Positions 33,971-41,923 of a stretch of 64,000 bases of DNA are shown here, piece after piece. Below the pieces are notes generated by a model that had not been told where the DNA came from, searched no databases, and worked only from the letters and a program-made list of their open reading frames with translations. Position 1 is the first letter of the stretch, and each line of letters begins with the position of its first letter. A program made the translations under genes and the position numbers. Source of the stretch: Pseudomonas frederiksbergensis (GTDB lineage Bacteria > Pseudomonadota > Gammaproteobacteria > Pseudomonadales > Pseudomonadaceae); contig NZ_JQGJ02000019.1 in assembly GCF_000802155.2 (NCBI RefSeq), positions 1-64,000 of the forward strand, read 5' to 3'.

Positions 33971-34400
33971 GCAGCGTATCGCTCAAAACACCGAAGTGAA
34001 GCTTCACTTCGCCCTGCACTTGGAAAACGGCGACACCGTCGACAGCACCTTTGACAAGGCACCGGCGGTGTTCAAGGTCGGCGACGGGAACCTGCTGCCG
34101 GGCTTCGAGGCGGCTATCTTCGGTTTCAAGGCCGGCGACAAGCGCACCGTGGTCGTGCCACCGGAAAACGCCTTTGGTCAGCCCAACCCGCAAAACGTGC
34201 AGACCATGCCACGCTCGCAATTCCAGGACATGGAGTTGTCCGAGGGCTTGCTGGTGATTTTCAACGACGCGGCCAATACCGAATTGCCGGGTGTGGTAAA
34301 GGCTTTCGACGACGCCCAGGTGACCGTGGACTTCAACCATCCATTGGCGGGCAAGACCTTGAATTTCGAAGTGGAAATTCTTGAGGTCAAGGCGGTTTAA
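33963..34400 (+). CDS. fkpB: FKBP-type peptidyl-prolyl isomerase, SlpA-like
   Basis: A 145-aa cytosolic SlyD/SlpA-type protein with a split FKBP domain and an inserted chaperone flap. Visible motifs are LHFALHLENGDTVDST near the N-terminus, GDGNLLPGFEAAIFGFKAGDKR, VVPPENAFG, then the flap (QNVQTMPRSQFQDMEL) and VDFNHPLAGKTLNFEVEIL. It lacks the His-rich tail of SlyD. It overlaps lspA by 8 nt and precedes ispH, the standard order. Confidence 0.95.
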   Translation: MTEQRIAQNTEVKLHFALHLENGDTVDSTFDKAPAVFKVGDGNLLPGFEAAIFGFKAGDKRTVVVPPENAFGQPNPQNVQTMPRSQFQDMELSEGLLVIFNDAANTELPGVVKAFDDAQVTVDFNHPLAGKTLNFEVEILEVKAV

Positions 34401-34431
34401 GGTTTAACGGCAATTATCGCCCCCACAATAC

Positions 34432-34521
34432 CTGTGGGAGCGAGCTTGCTCGCGAAAGCTGACTCACAGCCACCGTCGAGCTGACTGACCCACCGCTTCG
34501 CGAGCAGGCTCGCTCCCACAG
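34432..34521. repeat. Inverted pair of REP-type palindromic repeats
   Basis: CTGTGGGAGCGAGCTTGCTC plus GCGAAAGC (34432-34459) and the opposing TTCGCGAGCAGGCTCGCTCC plus CACAG (34497-34521) form the same BIME-like pair as at 68-157. It separates fkpB from ispH. Confidence 0.85.
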
Positions 34522-34535
34522 ACACGAGGCACAGC

Positions 34536-35483
34536 ATGCAAATCAAACTCGCCAACCCCCGTGGCTTCTGCGCCGGCGTGGACCGGGCGATCGAAATCGT
34601 CAACCGCGCCCTGGAAGTCTTCGGGCCGCCGATCTACGTGCGCCATGAAGTGGTGCACAACAAGTTCGTCGTCGAGGACCTGCGCAATCGCGGGGCCATT
34701 TTCGTCGAGGAACTGGATCAGGTGCCGGATGACGTCATCGTGATCTTCAGCGCCCACGGCGTGTCCCAGGCGGTGCGTACCGAAGCCGCTGGCCGTGGCC
34801 TGAAAGTGTTCGACGCCACATGCCCGCTGGTGACCAAGGTGCACATCGAGGTCGCGCGCTACAGCCGCGACGGTCGCGAATGCATCCTGATCGGCCATGA
34901 GGGCCACCCGGAAGTCGAAGGCACCATGGGCCAGTACGATGCAAGCAACGGCGGCGCGATCTACCTGGTCGAGGACGAGGAAGACGTGGCGGCACTGCAG
35001 GTGCGCAACCCGGAAAAGCTTGCCTTCGTCACCCAGACCACCCTGTCCATGGACGACACCAGCCGGGTCATCGACGCCTTGCGTTCGCGCTTCCCGGCCA
35101 TTGGCGGACCGCGCAAGGATGACATCTGCTACGCCACCCAGAATCGCCAGGACGCGGTCAAGCAACTGGCCGACGAGTGCGACGTGGTCCTGGTCGTCGG
35201 CAGCCCGAACAGCTCCAACTCCAACCGCTTGCGCGAGCTGGCCGAGCGCATGTCCACCCCGGCCTACCTGATCGATGGCGCCGAAGACATGCAACGCAGT
35301 TGGTTCGACGGCGTCGAGCGGATCGGCATTACCGCCGGTGCGTCCGCCCCGGAAGTCCTGGTGCGCGGCGTGATCCAGCAATTGCAGGCTTGGGGCGCAA
35401 CCGGCGCCGATGAGTTGGCTGGCCGTGAGGAAAACATTACGTTCTCGATGCCGAAGGAATTGCGCGTCCGCTCCCTGCTTTGA
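34536..35483 (+). CDS. ispH: 4-Hydroxy-3-methylbut-2-enyl diphosphate reductase
   Basis: Last step of the MEP isoprenoid pathway, making IPP and DMAPP with a [4Fe-4S] cluster. The 315-aa product has the three cluster Cys motifs RGFCAGVDRAI (Cys12), ATCPLV (Cys near 96) and CYATQNRQ (Cys near 197). HEVVHN and SPNSSNSNRL bind the diphosphate. Only 15 bp separate the upstream REP pair from the start. The 3' end overlaps the convergent fimT-like gene by 47 bp. Confidence 0.97.
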   Translation: MQIKLANPRGFCAGVDRAIEIVNRALEVFGPPIYVRHEVVHNKFVVEDLRNRGAIFVEELDQVPDDVIVIFSAHGVSQAVRTEAAGRGLKVFDATCPLVTKVHIEVARYSRDGRECILIGHEGHPEVEGTMGQYDASNGGAIYLVEDEEDVAALQVRNPEKLAFVTQTTLSMDDTSRVIDALRSRFPAIGGPRKDDICYATQNRQDAVKQLADECDVVLVVGSPNSSNSNRLRELAERMSTPAYLIDGAEDMQRSWFDGVERIGITAGASAPEVLVRGVIQQLQAWGATGADELAGREENITFSMPKELRVRSLL

Positions 35484-35976
35484 GTCCTTTTGCACACAAG
35501 GCCTGCTCGGCCTTGATACTTTCCAGGCGGACGCGACCGGAAGGCGCCAGTATCACTTGATGATGGCTGACCGGCCCGCGTTTGGCGCACACATGCAGCG
35601 TGCCGGCCTGGAACGAGCCATTGGAGTGGAGCGCTTCGCCCTGGCTGCCGAACCTCACCCTGCGTTTGACCGGCGAGTTGCCGATCACCCGGGCGCGTGC
35701 AGTGCGCTCCATCAGCAAGGTTTGCTCCTTGTCGTCCAGCATGATCCGCCAGCCGTTGCCCCAATCGTTGTCTATCCCTTGTATCAATACACGACGGTTG
35801 CGCGTGATGGCTTCGCTGCGGGCGCTGCGCAATCCGCTGAGCAGCAACTGCGCCGTGTCCTCGCGCTGGATGGATTCGATCAGTTCTTTGTAGCTTGTGC
35901 CGGCCCAAGGCAGAACAATCGCGGCAATTGCCAGTCCCATAAGCAGTTCGAGCAGGCTGAAGCCCTGTTGGTACAT
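35437..35976 (-). CDS. fimT: GspH/FimT-family prepilin-like protein
   Basis: A 179-aa type IV pilin-like protein. The prepilin peptidase site is QQG-FSLLE with Glu at mature position 5, followed by a hydrophobic helix (LLMGLAIAAIVLPWAG). The C-terminal GspH/FimT fold contains LRSARSEAITRNRRVLI and the typical Cys pair region. RBS GGGAGGAG lies just before the ATG. It runs opposite to the fimU-pilE operon and overlaps the end of ispH. fimT is used by position and family; in PAO1 fimT is dispensable for twitching as I recall. Confidence 0.82.
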   Translation of the reverse strand: MYQQGFSLLELLMGLAIAAIVLPWAGTSYKELIESIQREDTAQLLLSGLRSARSEAITRNRRVLIQGIDNDWGNGWRIMLDDKEQTLLMERTARARVIGNSPVKRRVRFGSQGEALHSNGSFQAGTLHVCAKRGPVSHHQVILAPSGRVRLESIKAEQALCAKGLKAGSGRAIPSASRT

Positions 35977-36028
35977 GACGTCTCCTCCCTGGAGATTGTG
36001 GAGCGGACTAAAAACTTATGAATCATTG

Positions 36029-36157
36029 GTGGCGAGGGGTTTTATCCCCGCTGGGCTGCGAGCAGCCCCCAAACCAGGCCTCGCGGGGTTCAAGCAGGAA
36101 CGAATCAACATCATTGGGGCTGCTGAGCAGCCCAGCGGGGTTAAATCCCCTCGCCAA
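36029..36157. repeat. Long imperfect inverted repeat between fimT and fimU
   Basis: Arms of about 40 bases, GGCGAGGGGTTTTATCCCCG plus CTGGGCTGCGAGCAGCCCCC (36031-36070) and the near reverse complement (36116-36155), enclose about 45 bp. Its GGCGAGGGG...CCCCTCGCC ends match the short palindrome at 43352-43379, so both belong to a dispersed repeat family. It fills most of the 254-bp fimT/fimU promoter gap. Confidence 0.75.
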
Positions 36158-36230
36158 AGGTTGCACATATGGCGGTGGTTTGTTCTAGCGTTGTAGAAGC
36201 AGGTATAGCCGACGGCAACGGAGGGCATCG

Positions 36231-36713
36231 ATGGATCTTCGTACAAAAGGTTTCACGCTGATCGAGCTGCTGGTGGCCCTTGGCGTGCTGCTGATCCTGA
36301 TCACCATGGCGGTGCCGTCGTTCACCGGTTCGCTGCAAAGCAGCAAGGCCGATACGGAGATCGGCGACCTGCGCCGCGCCTTGAACTTCGCGCGAATGGA
36401 AGCGATCAATCGTGGCATTACCACGCGCATTCGCCCGACGACGCAGGGCGGTGCCTGGAGCGGTGAATTGATCGTGTACGACAACACGGGCAATCCGGCC
36501 AACCCGACCGATGTGTTGCGGGTTGTTCCAGCGATGGGCAGCGGCGTGACTCTGACGCTAACCTCAGAAGTGACCGGTATCGATTTCAACAACCTGGGCG
36601 GATTATCGGCACCGGCCACTCCGGTGGGCTTCAGTTACGTACGGGGGGCGCAGAGCAGGACGCTCAATGTTTGCCTCAATGGACGCATTGTATTGGATGG
36701 AAGTTGCGGATGA
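36231..36713 (+). CDS. fimU: Minor pilin FimU (GspH-type)
   Basis: A minor pilin of the type IV pilus priming complex. The 160-aa prepilin has the cleavage site KG-FTLIELLVALGVLLIL with Glu5, and a GspH fold with LRRALNFARMEAINRG (the FimU/FimT signature) and C-terminal Cys pair (LNVCLNGR, GSCG). It is first of a tightly packed operon with pilV starting inside its stop codon (ATGA overlap). The preceding gap holds the long inverted repeat, so the promoter lies close to or within 36160-36225. Confidence 0.92.
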   Translation: MDLRTKGFTLIELLVALGVLLILITMAVPSFTGSLQSSKADTEIGDLRRALNFARMEAINRGITTRIRPTTQGGAWSGELIVYDNTGNPANPTDVLRVVPAMGSGVTLTLTSEVTGIDFNNLGGLSAPATPVGFSYVRGAQSRTLNVCLNGRIVLDGSCG

Positions 36714-37171
36714 AGGGTTGCAGTAGAAGAGCGCAGGAGGGCATGACGCTGATCGAGGTGCTGGTGGCGGTGCTGATCCTGGGCGTAGGCTTGCTGGGGG
36801 CGGCAATGGTCCAGCTCAACGCGCTCAAGTACACCGACAGCTCGCGCATGACCAGCCAGGCCAGCTTCATCGCCTATGACCTGCTGGACCGCATCCGCGC
36901 CAATTCCGCCGCCGACTACACCATCACACCGCCCACCTCGCCCAATCTCAGCGTGACCCGGGACCAGGACCTGTATGACTTCAAGACCAACATCGTCGCC
37001 TTCGGCGGCGCCACGGCAACCGGCACTGTCGCGCTGAACCAGCGGGTCTACACCATCACCATTTCCTGGGACGATGCCCGGGCCGCCAACACGACCGATG
37101 CGGCCGAAGCACGGCGCAGCTTCGTGTTGACCAGCCGCGTCGCCGTCGATCCGGTGGCGACGCCGCCATGA
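36710..37171 (+). CDS. pilV: Minor pilin PilV
   Basis: A minor pilin of the type IV pilus. The 153-aa prepilin has a short leader and the site EG-MTLIEVLVAVLILGVG with Glu5, then LNALKYTDSSRMTSQASFIAYDLLDRIRAN, the PilV hallmark. The start ATG at 36710 overlaps the fimU stop (ATGA), indicating translational coupling. It ends 4 nt into pilW. Confidence 0.92.
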   Translation: MKGCSRRAQEGMTLIEVLVAVLILGVGLLGAAMVQLNALKYTDSSRMTSQASFIAYDLLDRIRANSAADYTITPPTSPNLSVTRDQDLYDFKTNIVAFGGATATGTVALNQRVYTITISWDDARAANTTDAAEARRSFVLTSRVAVDPVATPP

Positions 37172-37881
37172 ACAGACGCAGCCGGGGCTTCGGCCTGATC
37201 GAATTGATGATCGCGCTGGTGATCAGCCTGGTCGTCGTGTTGGGCGTCGTGCAGATTTTCATCTCCGCCAAGAACACCTATGTCAGCCAGAACGCTGCGG
37301 CGGTGATGCAGGAAGACGCACGGTTTGCCTTGAGCAAGATGGTCCAGGAGATTCGCATGGTGGGCATGTTTGGCTGCCTGGCGAGCATTACCGATGCCTC
37401 TTCGAACAACGATTTCGCCGCCAGCCAAATCACACCGATTCGCTGGGACAACGCCAACCGCAGGTTGACCCTGGTGACGGCCGACATCGGCAACAGCGGC
37501 GGCACGCCGGCCTGGACCATCATTTCCGATTGCCGTAACACGGCGACCGCCTACACCGACGCACGAATCCCGGCGAGCGGGCAGTTGGCCTTTCCGATCC
37601 GTCGGCTGGTCTACGGCTTCACCAACAATCAACTGCTCCTGGGCAGTGGCCGAGGTAACCCGACCATGGCGGTGCTGGTGGACAACGTGCGGGCGTTCGA
37701 CGTGATGTTTGGCGTGGCCGGCAGCGCAACGGACATCGCCGCCAGCAGCTACAGTGCCAACCCTACCGACCCGGCGCTGATCCGCAGCGTGCGCCTGACG
37801 CTGACGCTGTTCGATCCAAAGAACAGCGTGCGCGACCAGACCTTCAACGTGGTCGCCGCCTTGCGCAACCGGCTGCTATGA
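37168..37881 (+). CDS. pilW: Minor pilin PilW
   Basis: A 237-aa prepilin with the site RG-FGLIELMIALVISLVVVLGV (Glu5 present), followed by the PilW domain (FALSKMVQEIRMVGMFGC, and Cys in SDCRNTATAY). It forms the pilus tip-priming complex with FimU, PilV, PilX and PilE. It overlaps pilV by 4 nt and is followed by pilX after a strong GAGGAGG site. Confidence 0.93.
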   Translation: MNRRSRGFGLIELMIALVISLVVVLGVVQIFISAKNTYVSQNAAAVMQEDARFALSKMVQEIRMVGMFGCLASITDASSNNDFAASQITPIRWDNANRRLTLVTADIGNSGGTPAWTIISDCRNTATAYTDARIPASGQLAFPIRRLVYGFTNNQLLLGSGRGNPTMAVLVDNVRAFDVMFGVAGSATDIAASSYSANPTDPALIRSVRLTLTLFDPKNSVRDQTFNVVAALRNRLL

Positions 37882-37892
37882 GGAGGCAATCG

Positions 37893-38372
37893 ATGAACTC
37901 GACAAGCCTCAAGCATCGCCAGCGCGGTATGGCGTTGCTGGTCAGCCTGGTCTTTTTGCTGCTGCTGACGCTGATCGGCCTGTCGTCGATGCAGAGCGCC
38001 ACGCTCCAGGAAAAAATGACCAGCAGCGTCATGCAGCGCAACCAGTCGTTCCAGTTGGCCGAGGCAGCGCTGAGAGTGGGGGAGAGCGCGGTGCAGGTCG
38101 AGACGTATTCATTGCCGGTCTGCACCACCACGGCCCAATGTGCCCCACCGGCCGAATCTGCGACGGTGAACGCGGCGGGGCGCAACTCGTCGTCGGGCGT
38201 GCTCTGGGTGGCTGCCGCGGGCGGGTTTTATGGCGTGCAGAACATCGGCACGACGGTTACGGCAGTCAACGTGCCGATCAATACCTCGGCGACGCTGTAC
38301 CGGATCACCGCGGTGGCTGTAGTGGGCAATAACCAGCGCAGCGTGGTGGAGAGCATCTATGCGAAATATTAG
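37893..38372 (+). CDS. pilX: Minor pilin PilX
   Basis: A 159-aa prepilin with the site RG-MALLVSLVFLLLLTLI. Mature position 5 is Val rather than Glu, as in GspK/PilX-type tip pilins. The conserved PilX part is SSMQSATLQEKMTSSVMQRNQSFQLAEAALR. The start is at 37893 because GAGGAGG lies 8 bases before it; the upstream in-frame ATG at 37878 overlaps the pilW stop and has no RBS. The gene overlaps the start of pilY1 by 14 nt. Confidence 0.9.
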   Translation: MNSTSLKHRQRGMALLVSLVFLLLLTLIGLSSMQSATLQEKMTSSVMQRNQSFQLAEAALRVGESAVQVETYSLPVCTTTAQCAPPAESATVNAAGRNSSSGVLWVAAAGGFYGVQNIGTTVTAVNVPINTSATLYRITAVAVVGNNQRSVVESIYAKY

Positions 38373-41300
38373 GGCGCTGCGGGGCTGGTTGTGGGGAGTG
38401 TTGCTCAGCCTCTACCTGACGGCTCCGGCGTACGGCTTCACGCCTTCTGAATCACCATTGTTGAGCGCGGCGGCGGTGACGCCCAACGTGATGCTGCTGA
38501 TCGACGATTCGGGGAGTATGAACAATATTATCTGGGCGGCGGGGTTTGACCCGGCGGCGACGCAGACGCGCACGTTCGCGTGTAACTCCAGTAGCAGTTG
38601 CAACGACAGATATGAGTTGGACCTGGACGATTCGAACATCCTGTTGGTGGGGCTTTTACGGGGCGGCTGCTCGTCTGGTTGGCACGGCTTCTATCGATCC
38701 GGTATCGGGCGGATCTGTCTGCGGCTGCCGGATCCCGTGGGTGGCGGTAACACCCGTTATACTGCCCGGTACCTGGCCTATCTGGTGACCCTGGCCAACG
38801 GCTCCAGCCGGGACTTCACCACGGGCACGATTCCCAACGACTACCGAATCAACGTCGCGCGGGATGTCTCGACCGACCTGGTCGCCAACAACCGCGCCCT
38901 GCGCATCGGCCTGGCCACCTTCAACCCGCCCAACAGCAGCAATTCGGGCCCGGGTGGCTATATTGCCCGGGCCATCAGCGATCTATCGCCAGTGAGTGGC
39001 AGCGTCACCCAGACCCAGGCCAACAGCAACTACAGCGCCCTGATCAATGCCATCAACGGCCTGGGCGCCGTGGCAAACACCCCATTGGCCGAAAGTTACT
39101 ACGAAGTCACTCGCTATTTCCGTGGCATGGCGCCGTATTACAACGGCACCCCCAGCACCTACACCAGCCCGATCCAGTATCGATGCCAGAAGAACTTCGG
39201 TGTCGTGATCACTGACGGCCTGCCCACTTATGACCGAACGTTTCCGACCAATGACCCACAGGGCGGATCCCGCCTGCCTAATTGGGACGGTATCAGCAGC
39301 AACGACGGAGCCGATCCGCTCGGCAATGCGGAGGGCGACACGCTTTACCTGGATGACATCGCCAAGTTCGCCTTCGACATCGACATGCGCTCCACCGGTA
39401 CCGACGTCACGGGGAAAAGTTGGGATGGGGCCGAATTTGGCCGGCAATATCTCAATACCTACACCGTAGGATTTGCCGTTACCAACCAGATGCTCTCCGA
39501 CGCCGCTCGTTATGGCGCGGGCAAATATTATCCGGCCACCAACAGCGAGGGCCTGAGCTCGGCGCTGTCATCGGCCCTCAGCGACATCACCTCCAAGGCC
39601 GGTTCTGGAGGCGGCGGCACCAGCAATGGCGCCACGCTTACCAGCACTTCGAGTTTCTACCAGACCACCTATGATCCCAAGGATTGGCGCGGCACCATAA
39701 GAGCGTTCGGCTTCAACTCCACGGGAACGGTCAACACGGCGGCGGCGCAATGGACCACCGATACCGCCATCGTGCCCGGCGCAACGGCGCCGATCTATCA
39801 GTCCTGGAACACCGCGACCAACGTGCCGGTAACCCTGGCCTACGGCAACTTCTCGCCGGCCCAGCAGGCCAGTTTGAGCCAAGGCCTGCCAACGGGTGTC
39901 ACCGGCAACGACCTGGTGGAGTGGAGCAAGGGTGTCAACAGGACCGGGCTGAAGGTGCGCAGTGTCTTGCTCGGGGACATCATCAACTCTCCGCTGGTGC
40001 TGGCTTCACCCAACGACCAGACCGCTTCGGACCTGGTGAACGACACCAGCTACAGCACCTACCTGACGACCAAGGCCGCGAACATGAACGCCAGCCTGGT
40101 GGTGAACGCCAACGACGGTTTCTTCAGTGTCATCAACAGTACGAACGGAACCCGGCGTTACGCTTATATGCCATCGAGCGTCCTGCCCTCATTGCAGTTC
40201 ATCGCTGATCCCAGCTACATCAACGGCGTGAGCCATAAGTTCCTGGTGGACGGGCAGGTCGGCGTCTTTGATGCGCAACTGGGCAGCGTCTGGAAAACCC
40301 TTGCCCTGGGGGGAACCGGCGCGGGTGGCCGGGCTTTCTATGCGGTGCAGCTGTTCGATGCATCGGCGGGCAACGCGATACGGGCGTTGTGGGAGATCAG
40401 CGCGCCGACCGTTGCCAACACGGCCAACGCATTCAATGACCTGGGCTACGCCTACGCGCGCCCTGAAGTGGCACGGCTGGCGGATGGCCGCTGGGCCGCT
40501 TTCATTTCCAATGGTTACGGTAGCAATACCGGTGTGGCGGCGCTGTACGTGGTGGACATTCGCGACGGTTCGCTGATCCGGAAAATCGTCGTCAACAGCA
40601 GCGAAACCAATAACGGCCTGTCCTCGGTCAAGCTTCGGGTCAACTCGCAGAACGTGGTGCAGGCCGCCTACGGTGGTGACTTGAGAGGACGGATGTGGAA
40701 ATTCGACCTCAGTGGTACTTCTCCGAATACCTGGGGCCTGGCATTTGCCGGCCAGCCGTTATTCACCGCGCCCGGTGGCGCAACGCAACCGATCACCGCA
40801 CAACCCCTGCTGGCGGAGAACCCTCAGGGAGGCATCCAGGTGTTTTTCGGCACGGGTAAGTTCAATGAGTCCGTGGACAAGCTAAACAAGGATTTGCAGG
40901 GGTTCTATTCGATCTGGGACGCTGCCGGCGGCACGGGGCAGATGACCGTCGCGAACCTGCAGGCCCAGTCGATCACCAGTATCTTTTCCGGTACCACCGG
41001 GCAATTTGTCACCACCAGCCAGAACAACGTCGCTTATCCCACCCAAAAGGGCTGGTATCTGCCTCTGATATATAACAACGCGTTGACCGGTGAGCGGGTG
41101 ATCAACCCGGCCAACCTGGTGCTTGGACGCGTTGTCTTTACCACCGCCGCCGTGGACACCACCGACCCTTGCGCCAGCTTTGGTACCGGCAAACTGATCG
41201 AAGTGGATGCGTTCAACGGTAAGATGCTCAACTATGCGGTACTCGATACCAACAACGACGGTTCGCTCAACAGCCTCGACACGATTTCCGCGGGGGTGGT

Positions 41301-41451
41301 GTTCACGGGCGGTATCCCGACCCTGAGCGCCGTCGTCAGTGCCAACGGGGCCACTAACATGATCGTGAACGATTCCGGCGGCGGTATCACCGACCTGCTG
41401 GGCAAAGCCGTCGGCGGCAGCCGCCGCATCATGTGGCGACAAATACAGTGA
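38359..41451 (+). CDS. pilY1: Pilus tip adhesin/mechanosensor PilY1
   Basis: A large pilus-associated protein for adhesion, pilus extension control and surface sensing. The 1030-aa product has a signal peptide (ending TAPAYG), an N-terminal von Willebrand A-like domain with MIDAS-type motif LLIDDSGSM (about residues 47-55), and a C-terminal PilY1 beta-propeller (GGTGAGGRAFYAVQLFDAS, VFFGTGKF). An EF-hand-like calcium loop, DTNNDGSLNSLD, is encoded near 41245-41280. It overlaps pilX by 14 nt. No pilY2 gene follows: pilE starts 10 nt later. Confidence 0.94.
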   Translation: MRNIRALRGWLWGVLLSLYLTAPAYGFTPSESPLLSAAAVTPNVMLLIDDSGSMNNIIWAAGFDPAATQTRTFACNSSSSCNDRYELDLDDSNILLVGLLRGGCSSGWHGFYRSGIGRICLRLPDPVGGGNTRYTARYLAYLVTLANGSSRDFTTGTIPNDYRINVARDVSTDLVANNRALRIGLATFNPPNSSNSGPGGYIARAISDLSPVSGSVTQTQANSNYSALINAINGLGAVANTPLAESYYEVTRYFRGMAPYYNGTPSTYTSPIQYRCQKNFGVVITDGLPTYDRTFPTNDPQGGSRLPNWDGISSNDGADPLGNAEGDTLYLDDIAKFAFDIDMRSTGTDVTGKSWDGAEFGRQYLNTYTVGFAVTNQMLSDAARYGAGKYYPATNSEGLSSALSSALSDITSKAGSGGGGTSNGATLTSTSSFYQTTYDPKDWRGTIRAFGFNSTGTVNTAAAQWTTDTAIVPGATAPIYQSWNTATNVPVTLAYGNFSPAQQASLSQGLPTGVTGNDLVEWSKGVNRTGLKVRSVLLGDIINSPLVLASPNDQTASDLVNDTSYSTYLTTKAANMNASLVVNANDGFFSVINSTNGTRRYAYMPSSVLPSLQFIADPSYINGVSHKFLVDGQVGVFDAQLGSVWKTLALGGTGAGGRAFYAVQLFDASAGNAIRALWEISAPTVANTANAFNDLGYAYARPEVARLADGRWAAFISNGYGSNTGVAALYVVDIRDGSLIRKIVVNSSETNNGLSSVKLRVNSQNVVQAAYGGDLRGRMWKFDLSGTSPNTWGLAFAGQPLFTAPGGATQPITAQPLLAENPQGGIQVFFGTGKFNESVDKLNKDLQGFYSIWDAAGGTGQMTVANLQAQSITSIFSGTTGQFVTTSQNNVAYPTQKGWYLPLIYNNALTGERVINPANLVLGRVVFTTAAVDTTDPCASFGTGKLIEVDAFNGKMLNYAVLDTNNDGSLNSLDTISAGVVFTGGIPTLSAVVSANGATNMIVNDSGGGITDLLGKAVGGSRRIMWRQIQ

Positions 41452-41461
41452 GAGGCAAGGC

Positions 41462-41866
41462 ATGCACAGATCCAACCGTGGTTTCACCTTGATCGAAATC
41501 ATGATCGTCATTGCGATCATCGGTATCGTGATCACCATCGGCTATCCGAGCCTGACCGAGTACATGAAAAAGGCCCGGCGTACGGAGATCGCCTCGCTGT
41601 TGTCGGAGCAGGCGCAGATCCTCGAGCGTCATTACTCGAAGAACAACGTCTACACCAACGCGACCGGCCTGAGCACCGGCAATGATTTCTACACCATTAC
41701 CCCGACGACGCTGACGGACCAGGCCTTTACTCTTACAGCCTTGCGCAAGAGCGGGTCGTCCATGGCGACGGACAAATGCGGTGATTTCACGATCAACAAC
41801 ACCGGCAAGCGGGACATAGTCAACTCCGCCGCCGACGTGACCGCCAAGGATTGCTGGGGCCGCTGA
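41462..41866 (+). CDS. pilE: Minor pilin PilE
   Basis: A 134-aa prepilin with the site RG-FTLIEIMIVIAIIGIV (Glu5), followed by TIGYPSLTEYMKKARRTEIASLLSEQAQILERHYS, the PilE signature, and a C-terminal Cys pair (TDKCGDF and AKDCWGR). It lies 10 nt after pilY1 with an AGGCAAGGC-type site and is the last gene of the minor-pilin operon. Confidence 0.94.
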   Translation: MHRSNRGFTLIEIMIVIAIIGIVITIGYPSLTEYMKKARRTEIASLLSEQAQILERHYSKNNVYTNATGLSTGNDFYTITPTTLTDQAFTLTALRKSGSSMATDKCGDFTINNTGKRDIVNSAADVTAKDCWGR

Positions 41867-41923
41867 GTTTTTCTTTTTCCGGGCGCTGTCTCGCGCCCTC
41901 TGTCTTGTGAGCCGAAACAGAAC

